Part shown: in pieces, positions 8,448-17,856 of the stretch
Numbering within the stretch: position 1 is the stretch's first letter
Layout of the letters: the number at the start of each line of letters is the position of its first letter
NCBI GenBank assembly: GCA_046343415.1
Contig: JBKDNL010000117.1
Span: 24,108 to 88,107 of the forward strand
DNA from: JALHMQ01 sp020248785
Lineage (GTDB): Bacteria; Pseudomonadota; Gammaproteobacteria; Burkholderiales; Burkholderiaceae_F
Direction: 5' to 3'
Length of the DNA stretch: 64,000 bases
Translations under genes and position numbers: made by a program
The notes under the pieces: model-generated
What the model was told of the DNA's origin: nothing
What the model saw: the letters and a program-made list of their open reading frames with translations, nothing else
Database searches by the model: none

Positions 8448-9254
8448 TCAGTGTTTGGTGCCAACATGCAGGGCGCACACGCCCGCCGTCAGATTGAACC
8501 ATTGGACGCGTTCCAGGCCCGCTCGTTCCATCATGAGGGCCAGTTCGTCCTGCGGCGGGTGCATGCGGATCGACTCGGCAAGATAGCGGTAGCTCTCGCT
8601 GTCCCCCGCGAATTGCTTGCCGAGCCAGGGCAGCACGTTGAACGAATACGCATCGTAGAGGGGTGTGAGCGGCGCCCACACCCGGGAAAACTCTAGGACG
8701 AGCAAACGCCCGCCGGGACGCAGCACGCGCTGCATCTCCGCCAGCGCCTTGTCCTTGTGCGTCATGTTGCGCAGGCCGAAGGCCACGGTGACCACGTCGA
8801 ACATGTGGTCGGCAAACGGCAGGAACTCGGCATCGCACTGCGCCAGCGGCAGCAGCACGCCGGCGTTGATCATGCGGTCGCGGCCCTGTGCAAGCATCGA
8901 GCCATTGATGTCGGTGAGCCAGACCTGCCCGCTGGCGCCCGCCTGGCGCGCGAACCGAAGCGCCAGATCGCCGGTGCCGCCGGCCACATCGAGCACCTTC
9001 ATGCCCGGGCGCACGTTGGCCTGCCGGATGGTGAACGCCTTCCACCAGCGATGCAGGCCGGCGGACATCAGGTCGTTCATCAGGTCATAGTTGCTGGCGA
9101 CCGAGTGGAACACGCCGGCGACGTGCTGCGACTTCTCTTCCTCGGCGACCTTGCGGTAGCCAAAGTGGGTGGTGCCGGCATCGGCGGCGGCATCGTGCCC
9201 CGCGGACTGGCCGGCCGCCGGGGCGGGCGTGCTGGAGGACTCGGGATCGCTCAT
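8448..9254 (-). CDS. ubiE: UbiE, C-methyltransferase of ubiquinone/menaquinone biosynthesis
   Basis: The 268-residue protein has the UbiE signatures: HSVASNYDLMNDLMSAGLHR, then motif I LDVAGGTGDLALRFA, DAEFLPF, and the signature FGLRNMTHKDKAL. It transfers methyl from S-adenosylmethionine to the benzoquinol ring. An Ala/Ser/Pro-rich N-terminal stretch of about 25 residues precedes the domain, giving a slightly longer protein than the 251-residue E. coli enzyme. The ATG at 9254 is preferred over an in-frame TTG at 9263. It is the first ubi gene of the cluster. Confidence 0.95.
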   Translation of the reverse strand: MSDPESSSTPAPAAGQSAGHDAAADAGTTHFGYRKVAEEEKSQHVAGVFHSVASNYDLMNDLMSAGLHRWWKAFTIRQANVRPGMKVLDVAGGTGDLALRFARQAGASGQVWLTDINGSMLAQGRDRMINAGVLLPLAQCDAEFLPFADHMFDVVTVAFGLRNMTHKDKALAEMQRVLRPGGRLLVLEFSRVWAPLTPLYDAYSFNVLPWLGKQFAGDSESYRYLAESIRMHPPQDELALMMERAGLERVQWFNLTAGVCALHVGTKH

Positions 9255-9343
9255 GGGCGGCAACTATAGACTGCGGGGCGAGGACCCTGCGCATCGCGCG
9301 GCTTGCGGCGGGTCAAGCGGTGCGGGAGAAAGCGGCGGCGGTG

Positions 9344-9376
9344 CTGCGACGCGACTGCGACGCGACTGCGACGCGC
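9344..9376 (+). repeat. Three tandem copies of an 11-bp unit
   Basis: CTGCGACGCGA is repeated three times (last base changed) in the spacer upstream of ubiE, between ubiE and the DUF971 gene. No function is apparent. Confidence 0.7.
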
Positions 9377-9426
9377 CACCGCGGTCACAGCGGTCGCAGC
9401 AGTGACGGCGGCTGTCGTGCCGCCCG

Positions 9427-9837
9427 CTAATGCCCGCAGCTCGGCGCGGCCTTGACCAAGGCTGCGTTGCGCGGATCGTCCGCGTCGCGCGAGGCGCCCG
9501 CCGCCTCGAGCTGCGCCAGGTACTCGGCCCACAGCCGCTCCTGGTCCTGCCCGAGTTCGTACAGGTAGCTCCACGAGAAGATGCCGCTGGCGTGCCCGTC
9601 CGAGAACACCGGCTGCACCGCGTAGTAGCCCACCGGATCGAGCCGCGTGATCGTCACCTCGCGCTTGCCCACCTGCAGCGTCTCCTGCCCCGGCCCATGG
9701 CCGCGCACCTCGGCCGAGGGCGAATACACGCGCAGGAACTCGAACGGCAGCTTGAACACCGCGCCATCGTCGAAGCGGATCTCCAGCACGCGCGAGGCGG
9801 CATGCAGCGTGATGTCGGTGGGGTTGGGCGAGGCCAT
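9427..9837 (-). CDS. DUF971 family protein
   Basis: The 136-residue protein matches the DUF971 fold, a small beta-rich domain also found at the N-terminus of gamma-butyrobetaine hydroxylases. It has the family-typical run LEIRFDDGAVFKLPFEFLRV near the N-terminus and GIFSWSYLYELG in the middle. A C-terminal SCGH may add metal binding. The ATG at 9837 was chosen because the family begins just before this N-terminal strand. In many proteobacteria DUF971 genes sit close to ubiE, as here, though the spacer to ubiE is about 170 bases. The biochemical function is unknown. Confidence 0.85.
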   Translation of the reverse strand: MASPNPTDITLHAASRVLEIRFDDGAVFKLPFEFLRVYSPSAEVRGHGPGQETLQVGKREVTITRLDPVGYYAVQPVFSDGHASGIFSWSYLYELGQDQERLWAEYLAQLEAAGASRDADDPRNAALVKAAPSCGH

Positions 9838-9851
9838 GGGGGCAAGATAAC

Positions 9852-9878
9852 AAAAAGGCCCGCCGAGGCGGCCCTTTT
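9852..9878 (-). terminator. Terminator of the minor pilin operon
   Basis: A 12-bp stem with one mismatch (9853-9864 with 9867-9878) runs A-rich to T-rich on both strands. It sits 18 bases beyond the pilE stop and ends in a T tract on the minus strand. It could also act on the other strand. Confidence 0.75.
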
Positions 9879-9895
9879 GCACGCTGATGATCGTC

Positions 9896-10351
9896 TCAGC
9901 GTCCCCAGCAGCGCTGAAACTCGGGCGTGGTCGCGCCATACCTCGTGCCGCCGATGACGACTTCGCGCTCATTCAGGCTGCTGATCGCGAAGTCGCCGCA
10001 CGGATCGCTGGCCATGACACCGGCGCGCGTGGCCGTCAGGCCATATTTGTTGGCAGTGGCGTCAGCGTCGATCGTGATGTTGTAGGCGGCGGCACTGTTT
10101 ATCTGCACTGTGCGTAGAGCTGCCGGGATGTCCGTCGTGTCCATCGCATAAGAGTTCGTTTGCGTCCGCAAGCGCTCCTGCCACTGCGCGATTTGCAGCA
10201 GCGCCGCTTTCGCCTCCTGCCGACGCCCACGCTGCACATATTCGGTGTAGTTGGGAATCGCAACGGCCGCCAGGATGGCGATGATCACCATCACGACGAT
10301 CAACTCGATCAGCGTGAAGCCGCGCTGGCGACGAACGTACCGCACCTTCAT
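9896..10351 (-). CDS. pilE: PilE-type minor pilin
   Basis: The 151-residue type IV prepilin has a short positive leader, the PilD cleavage site RG/FTLIELI (residues 10-17) with Glu at mature position 5, and a hydrophobic assembly helix IVVMVIIAILAAVAIPNY. Two cysteines near the C-terminus (CGDF and RCWGR) probably form the D-region disulfide. SD GAGAGG precedes the ATG. It is the last gene of fimT-pilV-pilW-pilX-pilY1-pilE, the same order as the Pseudomonas minor pilin operon, whose products prime pilus assembly. Confidence 0.92.
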   Translation of the reverse strand: MKVRYVRRQRGFTLIELIVVMVIIAILAAVAIPNYTEYVQRGRRQEAKAALLQIAQWQERLRTQTNSYAMDTTDIPAALRTVQINSAAAYNITIDADATANKYGLTATRAGVMASDPCGDFAISSLNEREVVIGGTRYGATTPEFQRCWGR

Positions 10352-10360
10352 CGTCCTCTC

Positions 10361-13300
10361 TTACCTGGGACCGCGCGGCAGGTCGCGCCACACCCTTAGA
10401 GCAGGAACCGGGCATGCGAACTGAGGACTGGAGACTGGATTCGCCTGAGTATCGTAGTTGGAATTCAGCGTATCCGCGCATGGATCGGTTGACGTTGCCT
10501 TACCCGTGCCCATCGTGCCCATCGTCGCGCTGTCCAGCGTACCGGTTGGAACGCCCGTGAACGGCGGCGCTGCGCGATTGATCAATGTGGGCGCGCCGAT
10601 CATTGGCGGAACATCGATACCGATCACTTGCCGCCGATCAATCCCAGGCGGGAGGCTGGTGATGGGACCTGCCTCGGCGAACGGTGAACGCGTGAATGTG
10701 CCGGCAATGTCCAGTCGATAGAAGAACGACCGGCCACCGCCGCGGCAACGGTCCCCGCCCGCAATTGGCTCGTAGCTCGTGATGTTCATGAAGCCGAAGT
10801 TCTCGATCGGCGTCACGAGCACCCGCTCGCCCGTGTTGTTCGAGCCAATGCGCAGATTGAAGAACCAGCCGCGGTGAGTGGCCCAGTTCAGACCAGACGT
10901 GTTGTCCAGAATACGGAAGGTGCGCTGCACTCCGGGCGTAACAGTGACGGTTTGCTCGGTGAGCGTTAGGCCACCGCCGCCGCTGCCGTACAGCTGCGCC
11001 CAGGTGACCCGGGTCGGCGAATTGACATTTTCTTCGCGGATGCCGTAAACGGCCTGGACGTCGGTGCTCGACGGATCGTCCCGCTCAAAGAAGCGGCCGG
11101 TCCCAAAAACGATGAATCGTCCGCCGAGCGGATGGGCCGCAATGCGCGGTGCGGCAGTGATTGGCTGGCTGCCAAGATCGGCCACCGTGCTGTCGTCCGT
11201 GTCGAACAGCAAGGTCGTTGTCGCCAACGCGAGGCCGTTCTTCAGATCGAACTTGAGTAGACGGCCGAGCCGATCACCGGCATACACCGCCACCACGTTC
11301 CGGTTGGCGTCGTACACCGGAGTGATCGCGCCAAGACCATTGGGCCTCTTCGCGCGGTCGGTGTCCGCCGGGTTGTTACCTCCCAGATCATCTGCAAGCG
11401 CTGGCGCGATGGCATAGTCGATCGCGCCAGTGGCCATGTTGATCGCCAGAAGCCGCGCTTTGTCATTGGTGCTTTCATAGCCGTTGCCGACCAGGTAGTA
11501 CCATTTGTTTTTATAGGAGGCTCCCGGAACACTGGCAATCACGCCAGCGGCCATGATGTTGCCGACGTGAACGCGGTTGGGATCGGTCGAAGTAGCCGGA
11601 TCGATGTCGAACAGGACATCGCTCGCAGAGAAGGCCTGCGTCTGAGTCAGGTCTGACGAGTTCAACTGCGTCACGTCCAGCCCAACGATCGACTTCGGTC
11701 CGGCGCCAGCAGTGACCACCACCACGTTGCGCCACCCCTTGCTTGCGCTCCAGATGTCCCCCTCAGTGACTTGACCATCGACGTAGTACCGATGCACATA
11801 GCCGGGTAACGTCAGATCCTCCAGCGCGGGATACATCGCCCGCGGCACATAAGCGAACATCTCGCGCATGTAGCCGGCGACAGTTGGCTCGCCACTCGCA
11901 TCGAACGCGTGGAGCTTTCCGCTGTTGGCGCCCACGATCACGGTTGCGGGACGGTGGTTGCGCTTCGCGGTAACGAAGTTCCTGTACGACGGGTCGCTCG
12001 AACCAAAAGCACCGTTGGGTTTACGCGCCGGGGTGTAGCCGAAGTCCGTCGCTTTCGAGAACACCGGGGTGGAGTTGACGATGTCTCCCATCAGCTCGCC
12101 CACCGGACGGTTACGCATCGACCCGCCGTTCCGTGACTCTGTGCTCGGATCGCCGCGCAGCCACCGGACGATGGCTGGGTTGTTGCCCAGCGCCGTCTGC
12201 TGCTCCACGGTTAGGCCCGAAAGATCGTTCACGGGGAAGGCGATACCCGTATTCAGTCCCGTCGCCGTAAAGATGTTGCGCGAGTCCCAGGACGGGAAAC
12301 TGGACACAACGCGGTCCGGTGCGGTCGTGGGCGGCGGCGTGTTGTTCCTGACTGCGTTGCTCCAGGCGAGACCATTGAACGACTCAACGCGCCCGGTCCA
12401 GCGATTCGTCGTGAAGCTTGCGAAGAACAACCGGTCGTTTGCCTGGAGCGTCGCGCTTCGACCACCGACAGATGTGGCGGAGCCATTGACCTCGGAGATC
12501 GCGCTGAACGCGTTCGCGATGCCCTGGGCGAGCAAGCCAACGCTGCCGGCAGTGAGGAAGTCCCCCCGCGCAGCAAGTGCAGCGCGCATGGTGTCGTTGA
12601 CGCGGCCGCAACCCGACGGATTGGTCGCTGAATTGAAGAGGCACGGTTGGCGGGTCACGGTGTTCCACACATCCTGATCCGTAACGATCGTGTTGGTTTC
12701 GTTCGGCGTGGGCCAGTTCGTTCGATCTTCCAGGCGGACCGGTGGCCAGGAGACCGCGGTTGGTGTCGCCGGCGTCAGGGCGCTGTTGATGATTGCGTTG
12801 CGTGTCGCAGCGGACTCCATGCTCGCCGAGATTCCGTAGCCGATGATGAACGGAGTCAGGTGCTGCCAGAACGCGGGGTTGCCCTGCGACCCGGCGGACG
12901 CGGCCACTGGCTTGATGTTGTTTTGAAGCGCCGTACTGCGAGGGGCGCCATTGACCGGGTCCGTGGCTCCACGTAGGTCGCGTGACCACCAGAACAAAGC
13001 AACGTCGGTCAGGGTGCCGCCAGCCGTGCTCGCATTCGTCGAGAACTGGGGCTCGTTGGCCGGGACATAACTGTAAGGAGCAGGCGCGGTTGGTCCATCG
13101 TGCGTCGGACCTGTGACGGTTAGCGCGTTGAGCGGTGTCCCATCGCGACTCGGATAGTCGGGATGCTCGACCAGCGGCTGCGGCGGTTGGCTCGCAACGA
13201 ATGGGCGCGGGTTGCGCGTCCACTCGCCGTCGCTGATGAGCATGAAGTAGGTGCGCCGGCAGGAGATGTGGTCGAGCGCTTGTTCATTGGACGACCAGCC

Positions 13301-16297
13301 GTCCTGGATCGTGGGGCCGCCGCTGCGACGAAGGCCGTTGGGCTGAATCCATGGGCCGCGGTCGTCATCGCGGGTGAAGTAACGGCCAACCGCGTCGATC
13401 GCTTCCCGGTTTGGAGTGGCACCCGTTCCGCGCAAGCTGAAAAGCCAGTCGAACACCTCCTGTCGGGCATTGTCACTACCTGGCGCCGGCGGAGGAACGA
13501 CCTCGGTGAACGGCCGCACGCCGCGCACGATGTGGCCGCCATGCGCATCACTTCCATCGACCGACAACGAGTCGCCGTAGCGACCGCTGGTCGTGTACGG
13601 ATCGCGTCCGCGCGGGAAGTAATTAATGGAGCCGTAGCCCAAGCGAATTTGGTCGCGCCCGCTCGAGCCTGTCAGGCTGGACAGCGCTTGCGCGGTTACC
13701 GCAATGGCGGAGAACAGCCGTGTGCGGTAATACGTGTACCAGTTCGCGAAGTTCTGCGCCTCTTCCGCCCAGGTGCACTCAGTTCCAGCGCAGTCGTCGC
13801 GGCCCGGTGCTTTCGGATAGTTGTGCTGGCGGTCGCGGTTGATTTCCACCAGGACGTAGTTGGCGGAATCGATCAGATCAGCAGCCGTCGGGCTCGGAAT
13901 GGCCGTTGTCGGCTGGAACACGTAATGGCGCGCCAAAGAGGGCAGGTTGAGGTCACGGTACCAAGTGTTGGGAGTCGCGCAGGTCTGCCCCGCCGGGCAG
14001 CCGGTGCCGACGGGCACCCAGTTGGCGTTCGGGCAGCAGCGCAAGCCGGGCCCGCTGAACTGGGTGTGTCCTGCTGGACACGCGTAGCAGATGTTGCCAC
14101 TCAGCGTTGCAGGAGGAATACAGTCCTCCGTGCACAGAGACGGATTGCCCTGCACCACGGTCGGGAAGGGGGCAGTGCAGTCCAGTGCGCAGGTCGTTGA
14201 CGACGGCGTCAGCAAAGTGCCGGAAGCGCATGCGGTGTAGCAAGTGCTGCCTGACTGGAAGTTGGTTGTCGTGCATGGTGTCTGGCACTGCGTGCTGGTG
14301 GCGGGGGCGCCGACGAGTTGCGATGTTGCGCCGGTACAAGCGGTGTAGCAGAGCCCGCCGATGATGTTGCCGGAACACGGAGTCCTGCACTGCGTCGCTG
14401 TTGCCGGAGGACCAACGAGCTCGGTTTCCGGGGCCACGCAAGCGGTGTAGCAACGCCCGCCGATGCGGTTGCCACCGACGCAGGGACTAAGGCACTGCGC
14501 CGGGTTGTTAGGATCCGGCGTAAATCCTGCGGTTGGGCAAGTCGTATAGCAGACCGCGCCCCCTCCGCCGAGCGTTCCGGTACAGGTGCGCGTGCACTGC
14601 GTGCCGTTGTTGGCATACGGCGGCGTGCAGTTCGCATAACAGAGGCCGCCGATCAAGGAGCCCGCGCAGGGGTCCGAGCACTGCGTCGCGGAGGCCGGCG
14701 GGCCAACCAGCACCTGCGCTCCGGTGCATCCCAGGTAGCAGAGGGAGCCGATTACGTTGCCCGAGCACGGCGTACGGCATTGTGTGGCGGTTGCCGGCGC
14801 ACCGATCATCTCCGATTGCGCACCCACACAGCCCGTATAGCAGCGGCCGCTAATTTCGTTGCCGCCCACGCATGGCTGACGGCACTGCGTCGCCGTCGAC
14901 GGGGTGCCAACAAGAGTCCATCCACTCGTTGTGCAGGTGTCGCGCCAGCAGGTGTTTCCGATAGCAGTCCAGCCTGCCGAGCAGTCAAGCAGGCACACGC
15001 TGCCAGACGGCGTTCCGGACGGGCACACGTCAAACATCGACTCCACGAGGATCGGCCGCGTTGAGCCCTCGCCCCCGAGTGAACAGATACCGGCCATCCC
15101 AACGCCGGGTGTTGGTGCTGGCCCTGGACCCCAGTCGGTGTAGTTGCCACAGTCCCCCGATTCCCAGCGGTAGAGGACCGGGCGCGGGTTGGAGCCGCGC
15201 GGAGTGCTCGGACGCGCTTCCGTTGCCAGCAGGGTATTGGGTCGCGTACCAACCGAATATGGCTGATTGGGTCGCACTGTCACATTGGCATTGACATTAG
15301 GACGCGGGATGCTGTCGATGGTGTAGGAGTTGCGCGTCTCGGTCGTGTCTGGCGTGCTGGGCCGGGCAACGGTGTTGATGGCAAAGTTGGGGCGCGTGGC
15401 CGTGATGATTGGGAATGACGGACGCGCCGTTGTCGGACGCGCCTGGGTCCCCAGCGTGGTGCCCGGAATGGCGAAGTCGCCGCCCGTACATTGGTTCACG
15501 ACCGTCGTCACGAACACCTGCGGCGACGAAAATATGTCCGAGTTTCGAACCCCTTCGGCGACCTGCCCATTGAAACCCTGGTTTGCAGGCCGGCGCGGCG
15601 GACCGAAGGTGACGTCAGCGTTGGAACCCGACACGGTCTGGTAAGTGGGGTTAGCGCCACGCGCCGTCGACAACGCCGTCAGGTTGTTGGACGCCGTCGT
15701 GAAGTTGGGGCCCTTATAACGCATGTCATGGCGGACAAGCCCCTCGAGGAAGCCGTTCGCAGTGACATTGACGCCGGGGTCGGAGTTGGGAAACGTGCTC
15801 GTTACTGGATCGATTTCCAGCCGCCGATTGTCGTTCCAAGGGCGATAGCGGACAGCCGGGTTGTAGTACAGCGGGTTCAGGCGATGCGACCGATGCGCGA
15901 ATTCGTTGATCCAAGAGACTGCCGGGTAAGCAATCGCGGTGGTCGTGAAGTCGCTGCCGGACACACCGGTCGCGCGGCGCGTAATCGAAGTGTTGGTCGC
16001 CGGATCGAGCAAGGTGTCGAGCGTGGCCTGCGGCAACTGGATCGATGGCGGCAGCGGCAGCCGCGTGTCGTTCATCGAGTCCGAGTCGTCCATCATGAAC
16101 ATGACGTTCGGCGGAACAGAGACGTCCAGGAAGCGCGGTTCCTGCTGCAAAAGCGACGGACTCGGTGCGGCGTGCGCCAACGGCTGGATCGTGGTGACCG
16201 CGACAATCACCGGCAACAGCAGGCGGCCGATGCGCCGACTCCATTGTTCCGACGGCAGCGACTCAATCCGTCCGGGTTGGATGTTGTTGCTCTTCAT
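10361..16297 (-). CDS. pilY1: PilY1/PilC-type pilus tip protein, very large with Cys-rich insertion
   Basis: The 1978-residue protein compares with roughly 1000-1500 for typical PilY1. It begins with a signal peptide (residues 1-43, cleaved after AHA). A von Willebrand-like start follows, VMFMMDDSDSM (65-75), whose DxSxS metal site is present. Next come Arg-Pro repeats (285-375) and a block of about 40 cysteines in tandem units (425-775). The C-terminal half is the conserved PilC beta-propeller, including VYAGDRLGRLLKFDL. PilY1 caps the pilus, promotes extension and mediates adhesion or surface sensing. The gene lies 18 bases after pilX and 9 before pilE. The frame is intact throughout. Confidence 0.92.
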   Translation of the reverse strand: MKSNNIQPGRIESLPSEQWSRRIGRLLLPVIVAVTTIQPLAHAAPSPSLLQQEPRFLDVSVPPNVMFMMDDSDSMNDTRLPLPPSIQLPQATLDTLLDPATNTSITRRATGVSGSDFTTTAIAYPAVSWINEFAHRSHRLNPLYYNPAVRYRPWNDNRRLEIDPVTSTFPNSDPGVNVTANGFLEGLVRHDMRYKGPNFTTASNNLTALSTARGANPTYQTVSGSNADVTFGPPRRPANQGFNGQVAEGVRNSDIFSSPQVFVTTVVNQCTGGDFAIPGTTLGTQARPTTARPSFPIITATRPNFAINTVARPSTPDTTETRNSYTIDSIPRPNVNANVTVRPNQPYSVGTRPNTLLATEARPSTPRGSNPRPVLYRWESGDCGNYTDWGPGPAPTPGVGMAGICSLGGEGSTRPILVESMFDVCPSGTPSGSVCLLDCSAGWTAIGNTCWRDTCTTSGWTLVGTPSTATQCRQPCVGGNEISGRCYTGCVGAQSEMIGAPATATQCRTPCSGNVIGSLCYLGCTGAQVLVGPPASATQCSDPCAGSLIGGLCYANCTPPYANNGTQCTRTCTGTLGGGGAVCYTTCPTAGFTPDPNNPAQCLSPCVGGNRIGGRCYTACVAPETELVGPPATATQCRTPCSGNIIGGLCYTACTGATSQLVGAPATSTQCQTPCTTTNFQSGSTCYTACASGTLLTPSSTTCALDCTAPFPTVVQGNPSLCTEDCIPPATLSGNICYACPAGHTQFSGPGLRCCPNANWVPVGTGCPAGQTCATPNTWYRDLNLPSLARHYVFQPTTAIPSPTAADLIDSANYVLVEINRDRQHNYPKAPGRDDCAGTECTWAEEAQNFANWYTYYRTRLFSAIAVTAQALSSLTGSSGRDQIRLGYGSINYFPRGRDPYTTSGRYGDSLSVDGSDAHGGHIVRGVRPFTEVVPPPAPGSDNARQEVFDWLFSLRGTGATPNREAIDAVGRYFTRDDDRGPWIQPNGLRRSGGPTIQDGWSSNEQALDHISCRRTYFMLISDGEWTRNPRPFVASQPPQPLVEHPDYPSRDGTPLNALTVTGPTHDGPTAPAPYSYVPANEPQFSTNASTAGGTLTDVALFWWSRDLRGATDPVNGAPRSTALQNNIKPVAASAGSQGNPAFWQHLTPFIIGYGISASMESAATRNAIINSALTPATPTAVSWPPVRLEDRTNWPTPNETNTIVTDQDVWNTVTRQPCLFNSATNPSGCGRVNDTMRAALAARGDFLTAGSVGLLAQGIANAFSAISEVNGSATSVGGRSATLQANDRLFFASFTTNRWTGRVESFNGLAWSNAVRNNTPPPTTAPDRVVSSFPSWDSRNIFTATGLNTGIAFPVNDLSGLTVEQQTALGNNPAIVRWLRGDPSTESRNGGSMRNRPVGELMGDIVNSTPVFSKATDFGYTPARKPNGAFGSSDPSYRNFVTAKRNHRPATVIVGANSGKLHAFDASGEPTVAGYMREMFAYVPRAMYPALEDLTLPGYVHRYYVDGQVTEGDIWSASKGWRNVVVVTAGAGPKSIVGLDVTQLNSSDLTQTQAFSASDVLFDIDPATSTDPNRVHVGNIMAAGVIASVPGASYKNKWYYLVGNGYESTNDKARLLAINMATGAIDYAIAPALADDLGGNNPADTDRAKRPNGLGAITPVYDANRNVVAVYAGDRLGRLLKFDLKNGLALATTTLLFDTDDSTVADLGSQPITAAPRIAAHPLGGRFIVFGTGRFFERDDPSSTDVQAVYGIREENVNSPTRVTWAQLYGSGGGGLTLTEQTVTVTPGVQRTFRILDNTSGLNWATHRGWFFNLRIGSNNTGERVLVTPIENFGFMNITSYEPIAGGDRCRGGGRSFFYRLDIAGTFTRSPFAEAGPITSLPPGIDRRQVIGIDVPPMIGAPTLINRAAPPFTGVPTGTLDSATMGTMGTGKATSTDPCADTLNSNYDTQANPVSSPQFACPVPALRVWRDLPRGPR
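13973..15025 (-). repeat. Cys-rich tandem repeats inside pilY1
   Basis: Residues 425-775 of PilY1 contain imperfect units of about 30-40 residues. The pattern is TQCxxPCxGxxIGGxCYxxC followed by a hydrophobic stretch and GxPATAT. Near-identical phrases such as PATATQCRTPCSGN recur. The block encodes about 40 cysteines and would be rigidified by disulfides outside the cell. Confidence 0.85.
15173..15445 (-). repeat. Arg-Pro (xRPxx) repeats inside pilY1
   Basis: Residues 285-375 of PilY1 repeat a roughly 10-residue motif of the form TARPSFPIIT / TRPNFAINT / ARPSTPDTT about nine times. This predicts an extended stalk-like segment between the vWA-like start and the Cys-rich block. Confidence 0.8.
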
Positions 16298-16315
16298 GGT
16301 GACCTCGAAACAAGA

Positions 16316-16891
16316 TCAGTTCGGGCTTGCGGTCATGCGCATTTCACTTTGCGCCCGCGCCAGGCGGAGTGCCCCTGCACCCGGCCCTTGCACTTCCGCT
16401 GTAATGCGGTACTTGCGCCACTGTCTGGCCATATCAAGGCGGTTCCCATCGACGAGCGCGCCAGCATCAAGCTCGTCCGTTGCGTCCTCGATCAGACAAC
16501 GCGCCTTCTCGACGCCAGGCATGAGCTCGCTCACTTCAGCTTCATTAGCACCAATCTCAACCGACGAGTTGGTCCAGTTGGCCTCCACCAGCCAGGCCGC
16601 TGCCGCCGGAGCAACAGGCGCGGGTATGACAGGAGGCGGTTTGGGTCGAGGCGGCACGGGATCTAAGCCAGGCGGCGACACCCAAAGCAGCAATTCGCAT
16701 CGCCGCAAGACGAGGTGCACGGCGGTATCAACCGTCGTGATGTCTCGAAAGTTGGCCGCCATGCGCTCGTCGACTGCGCCCCGCCGCATCAAATAAAGCA
16801 CGACGGTCGTCATCAAGACGAGCATCACGAGCACGACCGGCAAGACGATCCCGCGCTGCGTGAGCCGATCGCAAGATGTCTGGTTACCCAT
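16316..16891 (-). CDS. pilX: PilX-type minor pilin
   Basis: The 191-residue protein has a short N-terminus, then RGIVLPVVLVMLVLMTTVVL (residues 13-32). This is the PilX variant of the prepilin helix, which lacks the usual FTLIE, and is followed by MRRGAVDERMAANFRDI, matching the PilX N-terminal domain. The mature domain has a Pro-rich segment (PPRPKPPPVIPAP) and ends in EMRMTASPN. The ATG at 16891 is 2 bases after the pilW stop; a longer upstream frame is antisense-like and was not used. It is needed with PilV, PilW and PilY1 for pilus priming. Confidence 0.85.
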   Translation of the reverse strand: MGNQTSCDRLTQRGIVLPVVLVMLVLMTTVVLYLMRRGAVDERMAANFRDITTVDTAVHLVLRRCELLLWVSPPGLDPVPPRPKPPPVIPAPVAPAAAAWLVEANWTNSSVEIGANEAEVSELMPGVEKARCLIEDATDELDAGALVDGNRLDMARQWRKYRITAEVQGPGAGALRLARAQSEMRMTASPN

Positions 16892-16893
16892 GG

Positions 16894-17856
16894 TCAGGTG
16901 GCCGGTGTATGCGCTGCCCGCGAGCGCACGGTGAACACTTCGGTGTAGGCGCGACGGATGCGACCGTCCGCACTCGGCTTCGTGGGAACCGCTTCGAGTC
17001 CCCGGGCCTGGTCTGCCGTTTGCGGGCACAACTCGTATGTTTGGCCAGCCGCCGCAGTGACGCCTGTCTCCCTCGTTGCGACCAGCACGCAAATGTGCAC
17101 GGACACGACGTAATCCCACCGCGAGATCGTTGGGGAGGGGTCTGCGAATGCATGGATCTCCTCCGCGCTGCGAATGGATCGCGCCGTAGGGCGCTCCGTC
17201 GATGCGGCGGGGTTCGCGAAGGCGAGATCGTCGAAACCGAAGTAGACCTTCAGGTCCTCGACGCCTTCGAGGAGCGTTTCGAATTTCGCATTGCCATTGC
17301 CACGGCACTGCAGCCGATTGCCGTCAACCTGATAAATATTGCGCACCACAACGATGTTCGGCACCCGTGCGCGGTAATCGGGATTCGCGACCTGCACGGG
17401 CCCAACCGCGTTGCCGAGGCAATCCTCGGTAGGTGACTGTGGACTGGCTAGCGCGGTGTCGGCCTGGAACCAGACCGCCAAGATGTCAGGAGCATCGGTT
17501 GCCGCGCCGCAGTCGTAATCCTCCGCCGCGATGTCGTCGAACGCGACGCCCTTGCACGCGCGGACCAGCGGGCCGCTATAGAGCAGATTCTCGCGGAAGT
17601 TGTTGTCTTCGGTACCGATGATCTCAGCGTACCCAGCACGCCTGATCGCGTTGCCAATCAGCCTGAGCGCCACCGCGCCGCTTTCTTCGGCAGAAGCCAG
17701 GCCGGTCATGGACCGCGTCGACTGGCTCGCTCCCAGGTAAAGAGTTCCGACGCCGAGGAGAATCAAGAGGCCAAGCGCGATGGCGACGAGAAGCTCGATC
17801 AGCGTGCGGCCGCGCTGACCTTCTCGTGAATACCCGTGGACGTCATTCCGTTTCAT
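16894..17856 (-). CDS. pilW: PilW-type minor pilin
   Basis: The 320-residue prepilin-like protein has the cleavage region GRTLIELLVAIALGLLILLG (residues 16-35) with the conserved Glu. A long soluble domain follows with several cysteines (RACKG, DYDCG, EDCLG, LQCRG), as expected of PilW. Its ATG overlaps the pilV stop as ATGA, showing translational coupling. It sits in the fimT-pilV-pilW-pilX-pilY1-pilE operon and is expected in the pilus priming complex at the inner membrane. Confidence 0.9.
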   Translation of the reverse strand: MKRNDVHGYSREGQRGRTLIELLVAIALGLLILLGVGTLYLGASQSTRSMTGLASAEESGAVALRLIGNAIRRAGYAEIIGTEDNNFRENLLYSGPLVRACKGVAFDDIAAEDYDCGAATDAPDILAVWFQADTALASPQSPTEDCLGNAVGPVQVANPDYRARVPNIVVVRNIYQVDGNRLQCRGNGNAKFETLLEGVEDLKVYFGFDDLAFANPAASTERPTARSIRSAEEIHAFADPSPTISRWDYVVSVHICVLVATRETGVTAAAGQTYELCPQTADQARGLEAVPTKPSADGRIRRAYTEVFTVRSRAAHTPAT

